From Stenotrophomonas maltophilia (GTDB lineage: Bacteria > Pseudomonadota > Gammaproteobacteria > Xanthomonadales > Xanthomonadaceae), in contig NZ_NEQV01000004.1 in NCBI RefSeq assembly GCF_002799245.1, positions 124,001 through 188,000 of the forward strand: 64,000 bases of DNA. The letters run 5' to 3'. Made by a program: the position numbers and the translations under genes. This document shows, in pieces, positions 32,121-39,737 of the stretch. Position 1 is the first letter of the stretch, and each line of letters opens with the position of its first letter. A model generated the notes under the pieces. The model was given only the letters and a program-made list of their open reading frames with translations. It made no database searches and was not told the origin of the DNA.

Positions 32121-32942
32121 TTACCCCGCGTATGCGGTCAGCCGGCCTTCCTGCTCGCAGACGGTGATCGCGCCGCCGAACACCGCCGACAACGGTTCGT
32201 TGCGCAGCAGTTCGGCGCGTGTGCCGTCGGCCAGTACGCGGCCGTCGCGCAGCAGCACCACCCGCTCGATCTCGGGAATGATCTCTTCGATGTGGTGGGT
32301 CACCAGCACCAGGGTGATGCCCTGCTGCGCCAGCACCCGCATGGTCGCCACCAGCTGTTCGCGGGCGACCAGGTCCAGCCCGGTGGAGGGTTCGTCCAGC
32401 AGCAGTGCCTGCGGCCGATTGACCAGCGCGCGGGCGATCAGCACGCGGCGGGTCTCGCCGGCGGACAGCTCCGCGTAGGCGCGGTCGCGCAGGGACAGGG
32501 CGCCGGTCATCGCCAGCGTTTCGCCGACCCGCGCACGCATGTCGGCGGTCACCTCGCGGAAGGCCGGCACCACGTAGCTGGCAAAGAAGCCGGACAGCAC
32601 CGCCTGCTCCACGGTCAGCCCGGGCATGTCGGCCAGGTTGCTGCTGAGGTCGCCGGTGACGATGCCCAGCTGCGAGCGCAGCCGGTCCACCTGCCAGCGG
32701 TTCTGGCCCAGTACCTTCACCGCCACCGAGCCGTCGCCCTGGGCCAGCGGGTAAAGCTCGCGGGTGATCAGCTTGATGAAGGTCGATTTGCCGCAGCCGT
32801 TGGGGCCGAGCAGGGCGGTGTGCTGGCCCTGTGCGATGCGCAGGCTGAGCCCGTGCAGCACCTTCACCTGGCCGCGCACCACGGTGGCGCGGTCCAGTTC
32901 GATCAACGGGGGCTGCTCCGCAACGGGCGGGGCGGCGGTCAT
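32121..32942 (-). CDS. Stand-alone ABC transporter ATPase
   Basis: 273-aa ABC ATPase with Walker A GPNGCGKST, Q-loop region near GIVTGD, signature LSAGETRR (a variant of LSGGQ), Walker B ALLLDEPSTGLD and the switch histidine in THHIEEI. One nucleotide-binding domain and no permease gene nearby. The overall form resembles the YlmA/ModF-like ATPases. The substrate is unknown. ATG 32942 gives a normal N-terminus; the very long upstream frame is antisense to the desaturase. Confidence 0.88.
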   Translation of the reverse strand: MTAAPPVAEQPPLIELDRATVVRGQVKVLHGLSLRIAQGQHTALLGPNGCGKSTFIKLITRELYPLAQGDGSVAVKVLGQNRWQVDRLRSQLGIVTGDLSSNLADMPGLTVEQAVLSGFFASYVVPAFREVTADMRARVGETLAMTGALSLRDRAYAELSAGETRRVLIARALVNRPQALLLDEPSTGLDLVAREQLVATMRVLAQQGITLVLVTHHIEEIIPEIERVVLLRDGRVLADGTRAELLRNEPLSAVFGGAITVCEQEGRLTAYAG

Positions 32943-33093
32943 GGTGCTGGCGCGTGGATCAAGGCTCGACAACTCAGGTCCCCAACTGTGAACGGTGCCA
33001 CGGATGGCGATGCGATACACCGCCGCAGGGATGCAGTTTGCAACGCAAGCGCCCATCATGTCTGCCATCGCCGCGTCGATCCGGAGAGCTGTC

Positions 33094-34296
33094 ATGCCTG
33101 ATGCCCTGATGTCCCTGTTGACCGGTGGTGTGCTCGGCCTGGGGTGGTGGGCCATGCTGGCGGTCTTGCTGGTCTTCACCCAGATCACCATCTTCTCGGT
33201 GACCCTGTACCTGCACCGCAGCCAGGCCCATCGCGGGGTCGATTTCCACCCGGCGCTGGCCCACGTGTTCCGCTTCTGGCTGTGGCTGACCACCTCGATG
33301 ATCACCCGCGAGTGGGTGGCCATCCACCGCAAGCACCACGCCAAGGTGGAGACCAAGGACGACCCGCACAGCCCGGTCACCCGCGGCATCGGCAAGGTGT
33401 TCTGGCACGGCGTGGAGCTGTACCGGGAGGCACGCGGCATGCGCGCGGACATCGAGCAGTACGGGCGCGGTACCCCGGACGATGCGATCGAGCGCCACCT
33501 GTATACCCCGCACGCCACGCTGGGCCCGGTGCTGCTGCTGGCGATCAACAGCGTGCTGTTCGGCCTGCCCGGCGTGGCCCTGTGGGCGATCCAGATGGCC
33601 TGGATCCCGTTCTGGGCTGCGGGCGTGGTCAATGGCCTGGGCCACTGGTGGGGGTACCGCAACTACGAGTCGGCCGATACCTCCACCAACCTCACGCCCT
33701 GGGGGTTCTGGATCGGCGGCGAGGAGCTGCACAACAACCATCATGCCTTCCCCAGTTCGGCGCGCTTTGCGATGCGGCGCTGGGAGTTCGACATCGGCTG
33801 GAGTGCGATCCGCCTGCTGCAGGCGCTGCGCCTGGCCAGGGTACTGCGGGTGGCGCCGGCCATGGACGTGCGCCCGAACATCGCCGTGCCCGATGCCGAA
33901 ACCCTGAAGGCGCTGCTGTCGCACCGCTTCCAGGCGATGACCGACTACCAGCGCAACGTGTTCATGCCGGCCCTGCGCGAGGAAGCCGCGCAGGCCGGGG
34001 CCAAACTGCGCCGCCTGCTGCCGCGCCGGTTGCGCCGTGGCCTGGTCAATGATGGTCGCTGGCTGAAACCGGACAGCCGCGCCCAGCTGAGCGCGTGGGT
34101 GGCACAGCGACCGCGCATCCGCACCCTGGTCGAATACCGGACGCGCTTGTCAGCGCTGCTGGAGGCCCGTGGCCACGATGCTGCCGAGCGCCTGCACCAG
34201 CTGCAGGCATGGTGCCGCGAGGCTGAGGAAAGCGGTATCGCGGCGCTGCAGGCCTACGCCGCGCGGTTGAAGGGCTACAGCCTGGTGGGCGCGTGA
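33094..34296 (+). CDS. Acyl-CoA/fatty-acid desaturase
   Basis: 400-aa membrane desaturase, probably introducing a cis double bond into acyl chains of phospholipids or acyl-CoA. The three histidine boxes are LHRSQAHRG, HRKHHAK and ELHNNHHAF, and paired hydrophobic segments flank them. The C-terminal 150 residues are a helical extension rich in Arg/Leu, longer than in minimal DesA proteins. ATG 33094 follows GGAG by 7 nt and starts just before the first membrane helix, so the ATG at 32995 is rejected. The EF-hand gene overlaps the stop codon. Confidence 0.9.
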   Translation: MPDALMSLLTGGVLGLGWWAMLAVLLVFTQITIFSVTLYLHRSQAHRGVDFHPALAHVFRFWLWLTTSMITREWVAIHRKHHAKVETKDDPHSPVTRGIGKVFWHGVELYREARGMRADIEQYGRGTPDDAIERHLYTPHATLGPVLLLAINSVLFGLPGVALWAIQMAWIPFWAAGVVNGLGHWWGYRNYESADTSTNLTPWGFWIGGEELHNNHHAFPSSARFAMRRWEFDIGWSAIRLLQALRLARVLRVAPAMDVRPNIAVPDAETLKALLSHRFQAMTDYQRNVFMPALREEAAQAGAKLRRLLPRRLRRGLVNDGRWLKPDSRAQLSAWVAQRPRIRTLVEYRTRLSALLEARGHDAAERLHQLQAWCREAEESGIAALQAYAARLKGYSLVGA

Positions 34297-34625
34297 GGGC
34301 AGGGTACGCACTTGTGCTGGCGACGCTGCTGCCGAGTGCGGCGCTGGCCCAGGTCACCGATACCGCCAGCTACCTGCAGCGGATGGACAGCGATGGCGAC
34401 GGCAAGGTCAGCGAGGCCGAGTATGTGCAATGGATGCTGTACGCCTTCGACCGCATGGACCGGAATGGTGATGGCGTGCTGACGGCCGATGAGCTGCCCG
34501 GTGGCAAGGGCAGGGCGATCGGCCGCGAGCAGCAGCGGCAGATGATCGTGCAGCGCTTCCACAAGCAGGATGCCAATGCTGATGGCTTCCTGGATGCGCG
34601 TGAGCTGGCGGCACCGCCGCGTTGA
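34293..34625 (+). CDS. Exported EF-hand calcium-binding protein
   Basis: 110 aa with a short signal peptide (YALVLATLLPSAALAQ) and three EF-hand loops: DSDGDGKVSEAE, DRNGDGVLTADE and DANADGFLDARE, each with Asp at positions 1, 3 and 5 and Glu at 12. GTG start at 34293 overlaps the desaturase stop (GTGA), so the two are translationally coupled. The coupling to a membrane desaturase is unusual for such proteins; a shared role is only inferred. Confidence 0.9.
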   Translation: MRAGYALVLATLLPSAALAQVTDTASYLQRMDSDGDGKVSEAEYVQWMLYAFDRMDRNGDGVLTADELPGGKGRAIGREQQRQMIVQRFHKQDANADGFLDARELAAPPR

Positions 34626-34686
34626 ATCGGCAGGGTCGCCGGGCCATGCCCGGCGACCGTCGTGTGGTGGGGCGTAGAATCGCCCC

Positions 34687-35499
34687 ATGCCTGAACTGCC
34701 CGAAGTCGAAACCACCCGCCGCGGCCTGGCGCCGCACCTGCAGGGCCGCCGCGTGCATGGGGTGATCCTGCGCCGCGCCGATCTGCGCTGGCCGATTCCA
34801 CCGGAAGTGGCCGAGCTGCTGCCGGGGCAGCGCATCGAGGACATCCGCCGGCGCGCCAAGTACCTGCTGCTGGATACCGCCATCGGCAGCGCGGTGCTGC
34901 ACCTGGGAATGTCCGGCAGCCTGCGCGTGCTGCCCGGTGATACCCCGCTGCGCACGCACGACCACGTCGACATCAGCCTGGACAACGGCCGCCTGCTGCG
35001 CTTCAACGACCCGCGCCGTTTCGGCAGCCTGCTCTGGCAGCCGGCCGGTGAGATCCACCCGCTGCTGCAGGGGCTGGGCCCGGAACCGCTGGACGAGACA
35101 TTCGACGGCGACTACCTGTTCGCCCGCAGCCGGGGCCGCAGTGCGCCGGTGAAGACCTTCCTGATGGATCAGGCGGTGGTGGTGGGTGTGGGCAACATCT
35201 ACGCGGCCGAGAGCCTGTTCAAGGCCGGCATCAGCCCGCTGCGCGAGGCCGGAAAGATCTCGCGCGAACGCTACCAGCGGCTGGCCGACGCGGTGAAGGA
35301 GATCCTGGGCTACGCCATCACCCGCGGCGGCACCACCCTGCGCGATTTCATCAGCCCCGATGGCGCGCCGGGCTACTTCGAACAGGAACTGCTGGTGTAC
35401 GGCCGCGACGGGCTGCCCTGCCCGAACTGTGGCCGCGCGCTGAAGCACGCCACCATCGGCCAGCGCGCCAGCGTCTGGTGCAGCCACTGCCAACGCTGA
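34687..35499 (+). CDS. mutM: Formamidopyrimidine-DNA glycosylase
   Basis: 270-aa base-excision repair enzyme that removes 8-oxoguanine and formamidopyrimidines. The catalytic N-terminus PELPEVET starts directly after Met. The conserved lysine lies in RRAKYLLL. The helix-two-turn-helix [12 protein letters not shown] and the C-terminal zinc finger CPNC-X16-CSHC are intact. Downstream, an inverted repeat can stop transcription before opgD. Confidence 0.98.
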   Translation: MPELPEVETTRRGLAPHLQGRRVHGVILRRADLRWPIPPEVAELLPGQRIEDIRRRAKYLLLDTAIGSAVLHLGMSGSLRVLPGDTPLRTHDHVDISLDNGRLLRFNDPRRFGSLLWQPAGEIHPLLQGLGPEPLDETFDGDYLFARSRGRSAPVKTFLMDQAVVVGVGNIYAAESLFKAGISPLREAGKISRERYQRLADAVKEILGYAITRGGTTLRDFISPDGAPGYFEQELLVYGRDGLPCPNCGRALKHATIGQRASVWCSHCQR

Positions 35500-35520
35500 G
35501 CCGGCAGCCAGCGGCAGCTG

Positions 35521-35550
35521 AACGGGCAGGGCGCGTCTCCGCTGCCCGTT
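35521..35550 (+). terminator. Stem-loop after mutM
   Basis: AACGGGCAG / CTGCCCGTT arms (9 nt) with a 12-nt loop, followed by AACGTTTGT. Confidence 0.6.
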
Positions 35551-35604
35551 AACGTTTGTCTGCCTATGATGGCCGACCTTCCTCCCTGTGCCTGACGCGC
35601 CTGC

Positions 35605-37209
35605 ATGCAACGACGCGACTTCATCCGCAATGCCTCCCTCGCCCTGGCTGCATTCGGCCTGCCGTCCCTGCCCGCGTGTGCGGCCAGCAAGAGCGGCCAG
35701 ATGGGCCTGCGCCGCCTGGGCCAGCCGCAGCCGTTCGACTTCGCCACCCTGAAGGGCCAGGCGCGCGCGCTGGCACAGGCGCCCTACAAGAGCCACAAGC
35801 GGGTGCTGCCGGGCCGCCTGGAAGGGCTGGACTGGGACCAGTACCAGTCGATCGGCTACCGCCAGGACCATGCCCTGTGGGCCGACCAGCCGGGCAAGTT
35901 CCAGGCCAAGTTCTTCCACCTGGGCCTGTACTTCCATTCCCCGGTGCGCATGTTCGACGTGGTCGACGGCAAGGCGCAGGAGCTGGCCTATGACGGCGCG
36001 GCGTTCAACTACGGCAAGAGCGGCATCAAGGATGGCGAGCTGCCGGCTGACCTGGGTTTCGCCGGTTTCCGCCTGAACACCCGCAAGGACACCGACCGCG
36101 ACTTCGCCGCCTTCCTCGGCGCCAGCTACTTCCGCGCAGTCGGCAAGGAAGGCCAGTATGGCCAGTCGGCGCGTGGCCTTGCGATCGACACCGGCATGGG
36201 CAAGCCGGAGGAGTTCCCGGACTTCATCGCCTATTACCTGGAACAGCCGTCGGCCGATTCGGAGACGATCGTGGTCTACGGCCTGCTGGATTCGCCCAGC
36301 GTGGCCGGTGCCTATCGCTTCGCGATCACCAATGGCGACGTGCTGCTGATGGACATCGACAGTGCACTGTACCCGCGCAAGGCGATCGAGCGGTTGGGCA
36401 TCGCCCCCTGCACCAGCATGTACCAGGTGGGCGAGAACGACCGCCGCATGGCATGGGACTGGCGCCCGGAGATCCACGACACCGATGGCCTGTCGCTGTG
36501 GACCGGTGCCGGCGAGTGGATCTGGCGCCCGCTGCTGAACCCGCGCAACCTGCGGTTCAACATGTTCGTGGATCGCAACCCGCGTGGCTTCGGCCTGCTG
36601 CAGCGTGACCGCAATTTCGACCATTACCAGGACGACGGCGTGTTCTACGAGAAGCGCCCGTGCCTGTGGGTGGAGCCGAAGGGCGAATGGGGCGAAGGTT
36701 CGGTGCAGCTGGTGGAGATTCCCACCGTGGACGAGACGTTCGACAACATCGTGGCGTTCTGGAACCCGAAGGAAAAGCCGCAGCCGGGCCAGGAGCTGCT
36801 GGTCGGCTACCGCCTGTACTGGGGCGCCGAGCCGCCGGCACGGCCGCCGCTGGCGCACTGCGTGGCCAGCCGTACCGGCCTGGGCGGCGTGGTTGGCAAG
36901 AAGCGCGAATACTTCAGCTGGCGCTTCGCGGTGGACTTCGAAGGTGGCGAGCTGGCCGGGCTGATCGACAAGGGCGAGGTCGAGGCGGTGGTGCAAGCCA
37001 GCCGTGGCCGGGTCGAGATCGTGTCGGCGCGCCCGCTGCGCGAGATCAACGGCTATCGCGCGATGTTCGACCTGGTGCCGCCGGAAGGCAGTACCGAGCA
37101 GATCGACATCCGCCTGTTCCTGCGCAGTGGTGGCAAGACCCTCACTGAGACCTGGCTGTACCAGTACACCCCGCCGCCGGCGGGGGCGCCGGAGCGCACG
37201 CTTTACTAA
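35605..37209 (+). CDS. opgD: Glucan biosynthesis protein D
   Basis: 534-aa periplasmic protein of the OpgD/MdoG family, needed for the structure of osmoregulated periplasmic glucans. The Tat signal (MQRRDFIRNASLALAAFGLP) is typical of OpgD rather than OpgG. The beta-sandwich catalytic domain shows FQAKFFHLGLYFHSPVRM, RAVGKEGQYGQSARGLAIDT and GEWIWRPLLNP. opgH is not in the window. Followed by a cluster of inverted repeats before the convergent tdk gene. Confidence 0.95.
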   Translation: MQRRDFIRNASLALAAFGLPSLPACAASKSGQMGLRRLGQPQPFDFATLKGQARALAQAPYKSHKRVLPGRLEGLDWDQYQSIGYRQDHALWADQPGKFQAKFFHLGLYFHSPVRMFDVVDGKAQELAYDGAAFNYGKSGIKDGELPADLGFAGFRLNTRKDTDRDFAAFLGASYFRAVGKEGQYGQSARGLAIDTGMGKPEEFPDFIAYYLEQPSADSETIVVYGLLDSPSVAGAYRFAITNGDVLLMDIDSALYPRKAIERLGIAPCTSMYQVGENDRRMAWDWRPEIHDTDGLSLWTGAGEWIWRPLLNPRNLRFNMFVDRNPRGFGLLQRDRNFDHYQDDGVFYEKRPCLWVEPKGEWGEGSVQLVEIPTVDETFDNIVAFWNPKEKPQPGQELLVGYRLYWGAEPPARPPLAHCVASRTGLGGVVGKKREYFSWRFAVDFEGGELAGLIDKGEVEAVVQASRGRVEIVSARPLREINGYRAMFDLVPPEGSTEQIDIRLFLRSGGKTLTETWLYQYTPPPAGAPERTLY

Positions 37210-37307
37210 GAGGGGGTGTGGGTTCGCAGGGCTGCGCCCTGCACCTGCAGAGGTCAACGTCAACGTCAACGTCAAAAGCCGGCATTCCGTCTGTTGGAAC
37301 AGCTCGT

Positions 37308-37348
37308 GGGGTCAGATCCGTTTTCCGAAGGAAAACGGATCTGACCCC
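37308..37348. repeat. Perfect 19-bp inverted repeat
   Basis: GGGGTCAGATCCGTTTTCC (37308-37326) and its exact complement (37330-37348) around GAA. A decayed relative with AATCTGACCCC is seen near 46250-46284. It lies between convergent genes opgD and tdk and could terminate both. Confidence 0.85.
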
Positions 37349-37374
37349 GGAACTTCATTCGATATCTGACAGAT

Positions 37375-37399
37375 GTGTCGACCAAGGTCGACACCTACC
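37375..37399. repeat. Short inverted repeat
   Basis: TGTCGACC / GGTCGACA palindrome followed by CCTACC, a half of the GTAG-type repeats seen elsewhere. Confidence 0.55.
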
Positions 37400-37425
37400 A
37401 ACAGCTGCGGAAATCTGTCAGAGGT

Positions 37426-37523
37426 GGGGCGGTGTGGGCTTGCAGGACCGTTGGCGCCATGGATGGCGCCATCGAGCCCCCAGGGACGGGTTTACGGCGT
37501 GTCCTGCAAGCCCACACCGCCCC
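37426..37523. repeat. Structured foldback element, copy 1
   Basis: Perfect 23-nt arms (37426-37448, GGGGCGGTGTGGGCTTGCAG onward; 37501-37523 complement) enclose a 52-nt core. Read on the minus strand, the core aligns without gaps to the core of copy 2 at 41813-41864. The core folds into two hairpins, one with loop GTCCCT and one around CCAT, so the whole forms a three-way or four-way junction. Lies between convergent genes. Confidence 0.85.
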
Positions 37524-37605
37524 GCCATCCCACGGAATGCCAGCTTTCGCCGTTGCTGTTGCGTTGAGCAGGTGCAGGGCTGCAAGCCCTGCAAAAGAAT
37601 ACCCA

Positions 37606-38226
37606 TTACAACGGCAGGGGCGCCTGCGCCGGATCGATGCGCCCTTCGCCGCGGGTGATCTTCTTGAACTCGGCACGGCTGACCGACACGTAGCGCTCGT
37701 TGCCACCGATCTCCACCTGCGGGCCGTCCTGCACGGCGTGGCCATGCTCGTCCACGCGCACGGTCATCGTCGCCTTCTTGCCGCTGTGGCAGATGGTCTT
37801 GATCTCCTGCATCTCGTCGGCCCAGGCCAGCAGGTACTGGCTGCCCTCGAACAGCTCGCCGCGGAAGTCGGTGCGCAGGCCGTAGCACAGCACCGGAATG
37901 CGCAGCTGGTCGACTACCTCGCTGAGCTGCCAGACCTGGGCGCGGGTCAGGAACTGCGCCTCGTCCACCAGCACGCAGCCCATCGGGCCGTTGGCTGCCA
38001 GGTCCTGCTCCACCCAGCGCTGCAGGTCGGTATCGCGGTCGAAGGCCATGCCATCGGCGCGCAGGCCGATCCGCGAGGCGACCACGCCGGCGCCGGCACG
38101 GTCGTCCAGGCGCGGGGTCAGGATCGCCACCCGCATGCCGCGCTCGCGGTAGTTGTGCGCGCTCTGCAGCAGGGTGGTGGTCTTGCCGGCGTTCATCGCC
38201 GAATAGTAGAAATAGAGCTTGGCCAT
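37606..38226 (-). CDS. tdk: Thymidine kinase (type II)
   Basis: 206-aa kinase that phosphorylates thymidine to dTMP. P-loop [11 protein letters not shown] at residues 9-19, the DE-A-Q motif VLVDEAQFL near residue 87, and [12 protein letters not shown] in the lasso region. The zinc site of E. coli Tdk is mostly absent: only one cysteine of the CxxC pair remains (ICHSG) and the second Cys/His pair is replaced by Ser and Glu (VSVSRAEF). The fold is otherwise intact. Confidence 0.95.
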   Translation of the reverse strand: MAKLYFYYSAMNAGKTTTLLQSAHNYRERGMRVAILTPRLDDRAGAGVVASRIGLRADGMAFDRDTDLQRWVEQDLAANGPMGCVLVDEAQFLTRAQVWQLSEVVDQLRIPVLCYGLRTDFRGELFEGSQYLLAWADEMQEIKTICHSGKKATMTVRVDEHGHAVQDGPQVEIGGNERYVSVSRAEFKKITRGEGRIDPAQAPLPL

Positions 38227-38235
38227 CGGCCAATT

Positions 38236-38970
38236 CTAGTCGCCGCCCGGCCCGCCGTCGCGGATCTGCCGGGGAGCGCCGATCTCGATGCTGGGCCGCA
38301 GCCGGGTGTTCTGCCAGATCTGCTCCTGCAGGCACCAGTAGGCCGCCGGTTCCCAGAAGGCGTCGCGGTAATAGTCATCGCCGGTGACCGGCCGGTCGGC
38401 CTCCGGCCCTTCGCCCAGGGCCATGCGCAGGCCCGGGTTGACGAAGCCGGTGCGGCTGCCGGTCATCGCATTGCGGGCGGTCCTCAGCACGGTTTCCATG
38501 CGCGGCTTGGCCACGGCATCGCCGTACTGCGCGTAGAGCGCCGGGCCTTCGGCAAGCACCCGCTGGCGCTGCCCGGCATCCAGCCGTTGCCAGTAACGTT
38601 CGCGTTCAACCAGCAGGTCGCGGTAGCCGCGTTCGGCGGCCAGGTCCATCCAGATGTAGGCCAGCACCGGGTCGGCGTCGATGCCGATGCCTTCCTGGTA
38701 CATGCGGGCAACCAGCGACTGCGAGACCTTGTCGGCATACAGGCTGGCGCGCTGGAACCGCACCCGCGCCTGTGCCGGCTTGCCGCGCCGCCACGACAGC
38801 TGGCCCAAGTCGCGCCAGTACAGGTCGGGATGGGCCTGCAGGAAACCCTCGGTCAGCAAAGCCGACGGGATCGACGCGGCCGGGTCCGGCGTACAGGCGC
38901 TGGCGGCCGCGTACCCCGGTGCCAGCAGCGCCAGCGCGAAGGCGGCGATGGCCTGGCAGGCGCGGGTCAT
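38236..38970 (-). CDS. Exported Sel1-like repeat protein (paralogue B)
   Basis: 244 aa with signal peptide (AIAAFALALLAPGYAAA). Residues about 45-125 carry two Sel1-like helical pairs (YWRDLGQLSWRRGKPAQARV, ADPVLAYIWMDLAAERG). It closely parallels the gene just upstream on the same strand, in the phrases HPDL, WMDLAAERG and VERERYWQRL. ATG 38970 overlaps that gene's stop by 4 nt. Sel1 repeats mediate protein contacts; the role here is unknown. Confidence 0.8.
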   Translation of the reverse strand: MTRACQAIAAFALALLAPGYAAASACTPDPAASIPSALLTEGFLQAHPDLYWRDLGQLSWRRGKPAQARVRFQRASLYADKVSQSLVARMYQEGIGIDADPVLAYIWMDLAAERGYRDLLVERERYWQRLDAGQRQRVLAEGPALYAQYGDAVAKPRMETVLRTARNAMTGSRTGFVNPGLRMALGEGPEADRPVTGDDYYRDAFWEPAAYWCLQEQIWQNTRLRPSIEIGAPRQIRDGGPGGD

Positions 38971-39638
38971 CGTCCCGCCCTTGCCAGCTCCTCGTCCTGC
39001 CATTGCCGGTAGGCCACCGGGTCCCAGTAACGGGCCAGCTGATGCTTCTCCGGTTGCAGCACACGGGACCCCGCATCGCCGCGGCCCTGGCTGCGCATGG
39101 CGCCGTTCCAGCCGGCGCGGCTGCCGGTCTGCTGCATGCTGCCGGCCCGCAGTTCCCTTTCCAGCCGCGGCGTCGCCGCCGGGTCGCCAAACTCGGCGTA
39201 CAGCGCGCGGCCCTCGCGCACCGCGCGCGCGCGTTCGTCGGCCGACAGCGCCTCCCAGAAGCGTTCGCGCTGCACCACCAGCCACTCGGTGCCGCGCTCG
39301 GCCGCCAGGTCCATCCACGCATAGCCCAGGGCGCGGTCGACCGGGCCGCCTTGCCCGTTCCAGAGCATGTCGGCCAGCGCTGCCTGTGACAGCTTGTCGC
39401 CGTAGCGCGCGGCATTGCGGAAGTCGTTGCGGGCTTCTTCGTGGCGGCCCCGTTCGCGGGCCTGCATGCCGAGCCCACGGAAGCGCAGGTCCGGATGGTA
39501 GACAAGAAACTCGTGCGACTGCAGCACGATCGATTCATAGGCGTCGGTGCGCGGTGCCGGGCTGGACGCGGTCGCAGGCATGGCCAGCAGGCCGAGCAGG
39601 GTGGCCACCAACGGGCGGGTGATGGCGTTCAAGGACAT
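38967..39638 (-). CDS. Exported Sel1-like repeat protein (paralogue A)
   Basis: 223 aa with a signal peptide (LVATLLGLLAMPATA). It has the same architecture as the following gene: HPDLRFRGLG, KLSQAALADMLWNGQG, ALGYAWMDLAAERG, then VVQRERFWEAL. The two arose by tandem duplication and are translated as a coupled pair (ATGA-type overlap). ATG 39638 begins the signal peptide; the long upstream open frame is antisense to rep. No recognised function. Confidence 0.8.
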   Translation of the reverse strand: MSLNAITRPLVATLLGLLAMPATASSPAPRTDAYESIVLQSHEFLVYHPDLRFRGLGMQARERGRHEEARNDFRNAARYGDKLSQAALADMLWNGQGGPVDRALGYAWMDLAAERGTEWLVVQRERFWEALSADERARAVREGRALYAEFGDPAATPRLERELRAGSMQQTGSRAGWNGAMRSQGRGDAGSRVLQPEKHQLARYWDPVAYRQWQDEELARAGR

Positions 39639-39737
39639 GGACCACGCTCCTGTGTTCCGGTGCCGATTCAATACCTTACGCCCGGGTTCCTTGCAAGTCA
39701 GGTGGGCCTGCCGGCACCCCGCTACAATCCTGTCCCC

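Noticed and set aside
34408..37275. Minus-strand open frame of 955 codons opposite mutM and opgD
   Set aside because: Spans two clear genes on the other strand and has a low-complexity composition.
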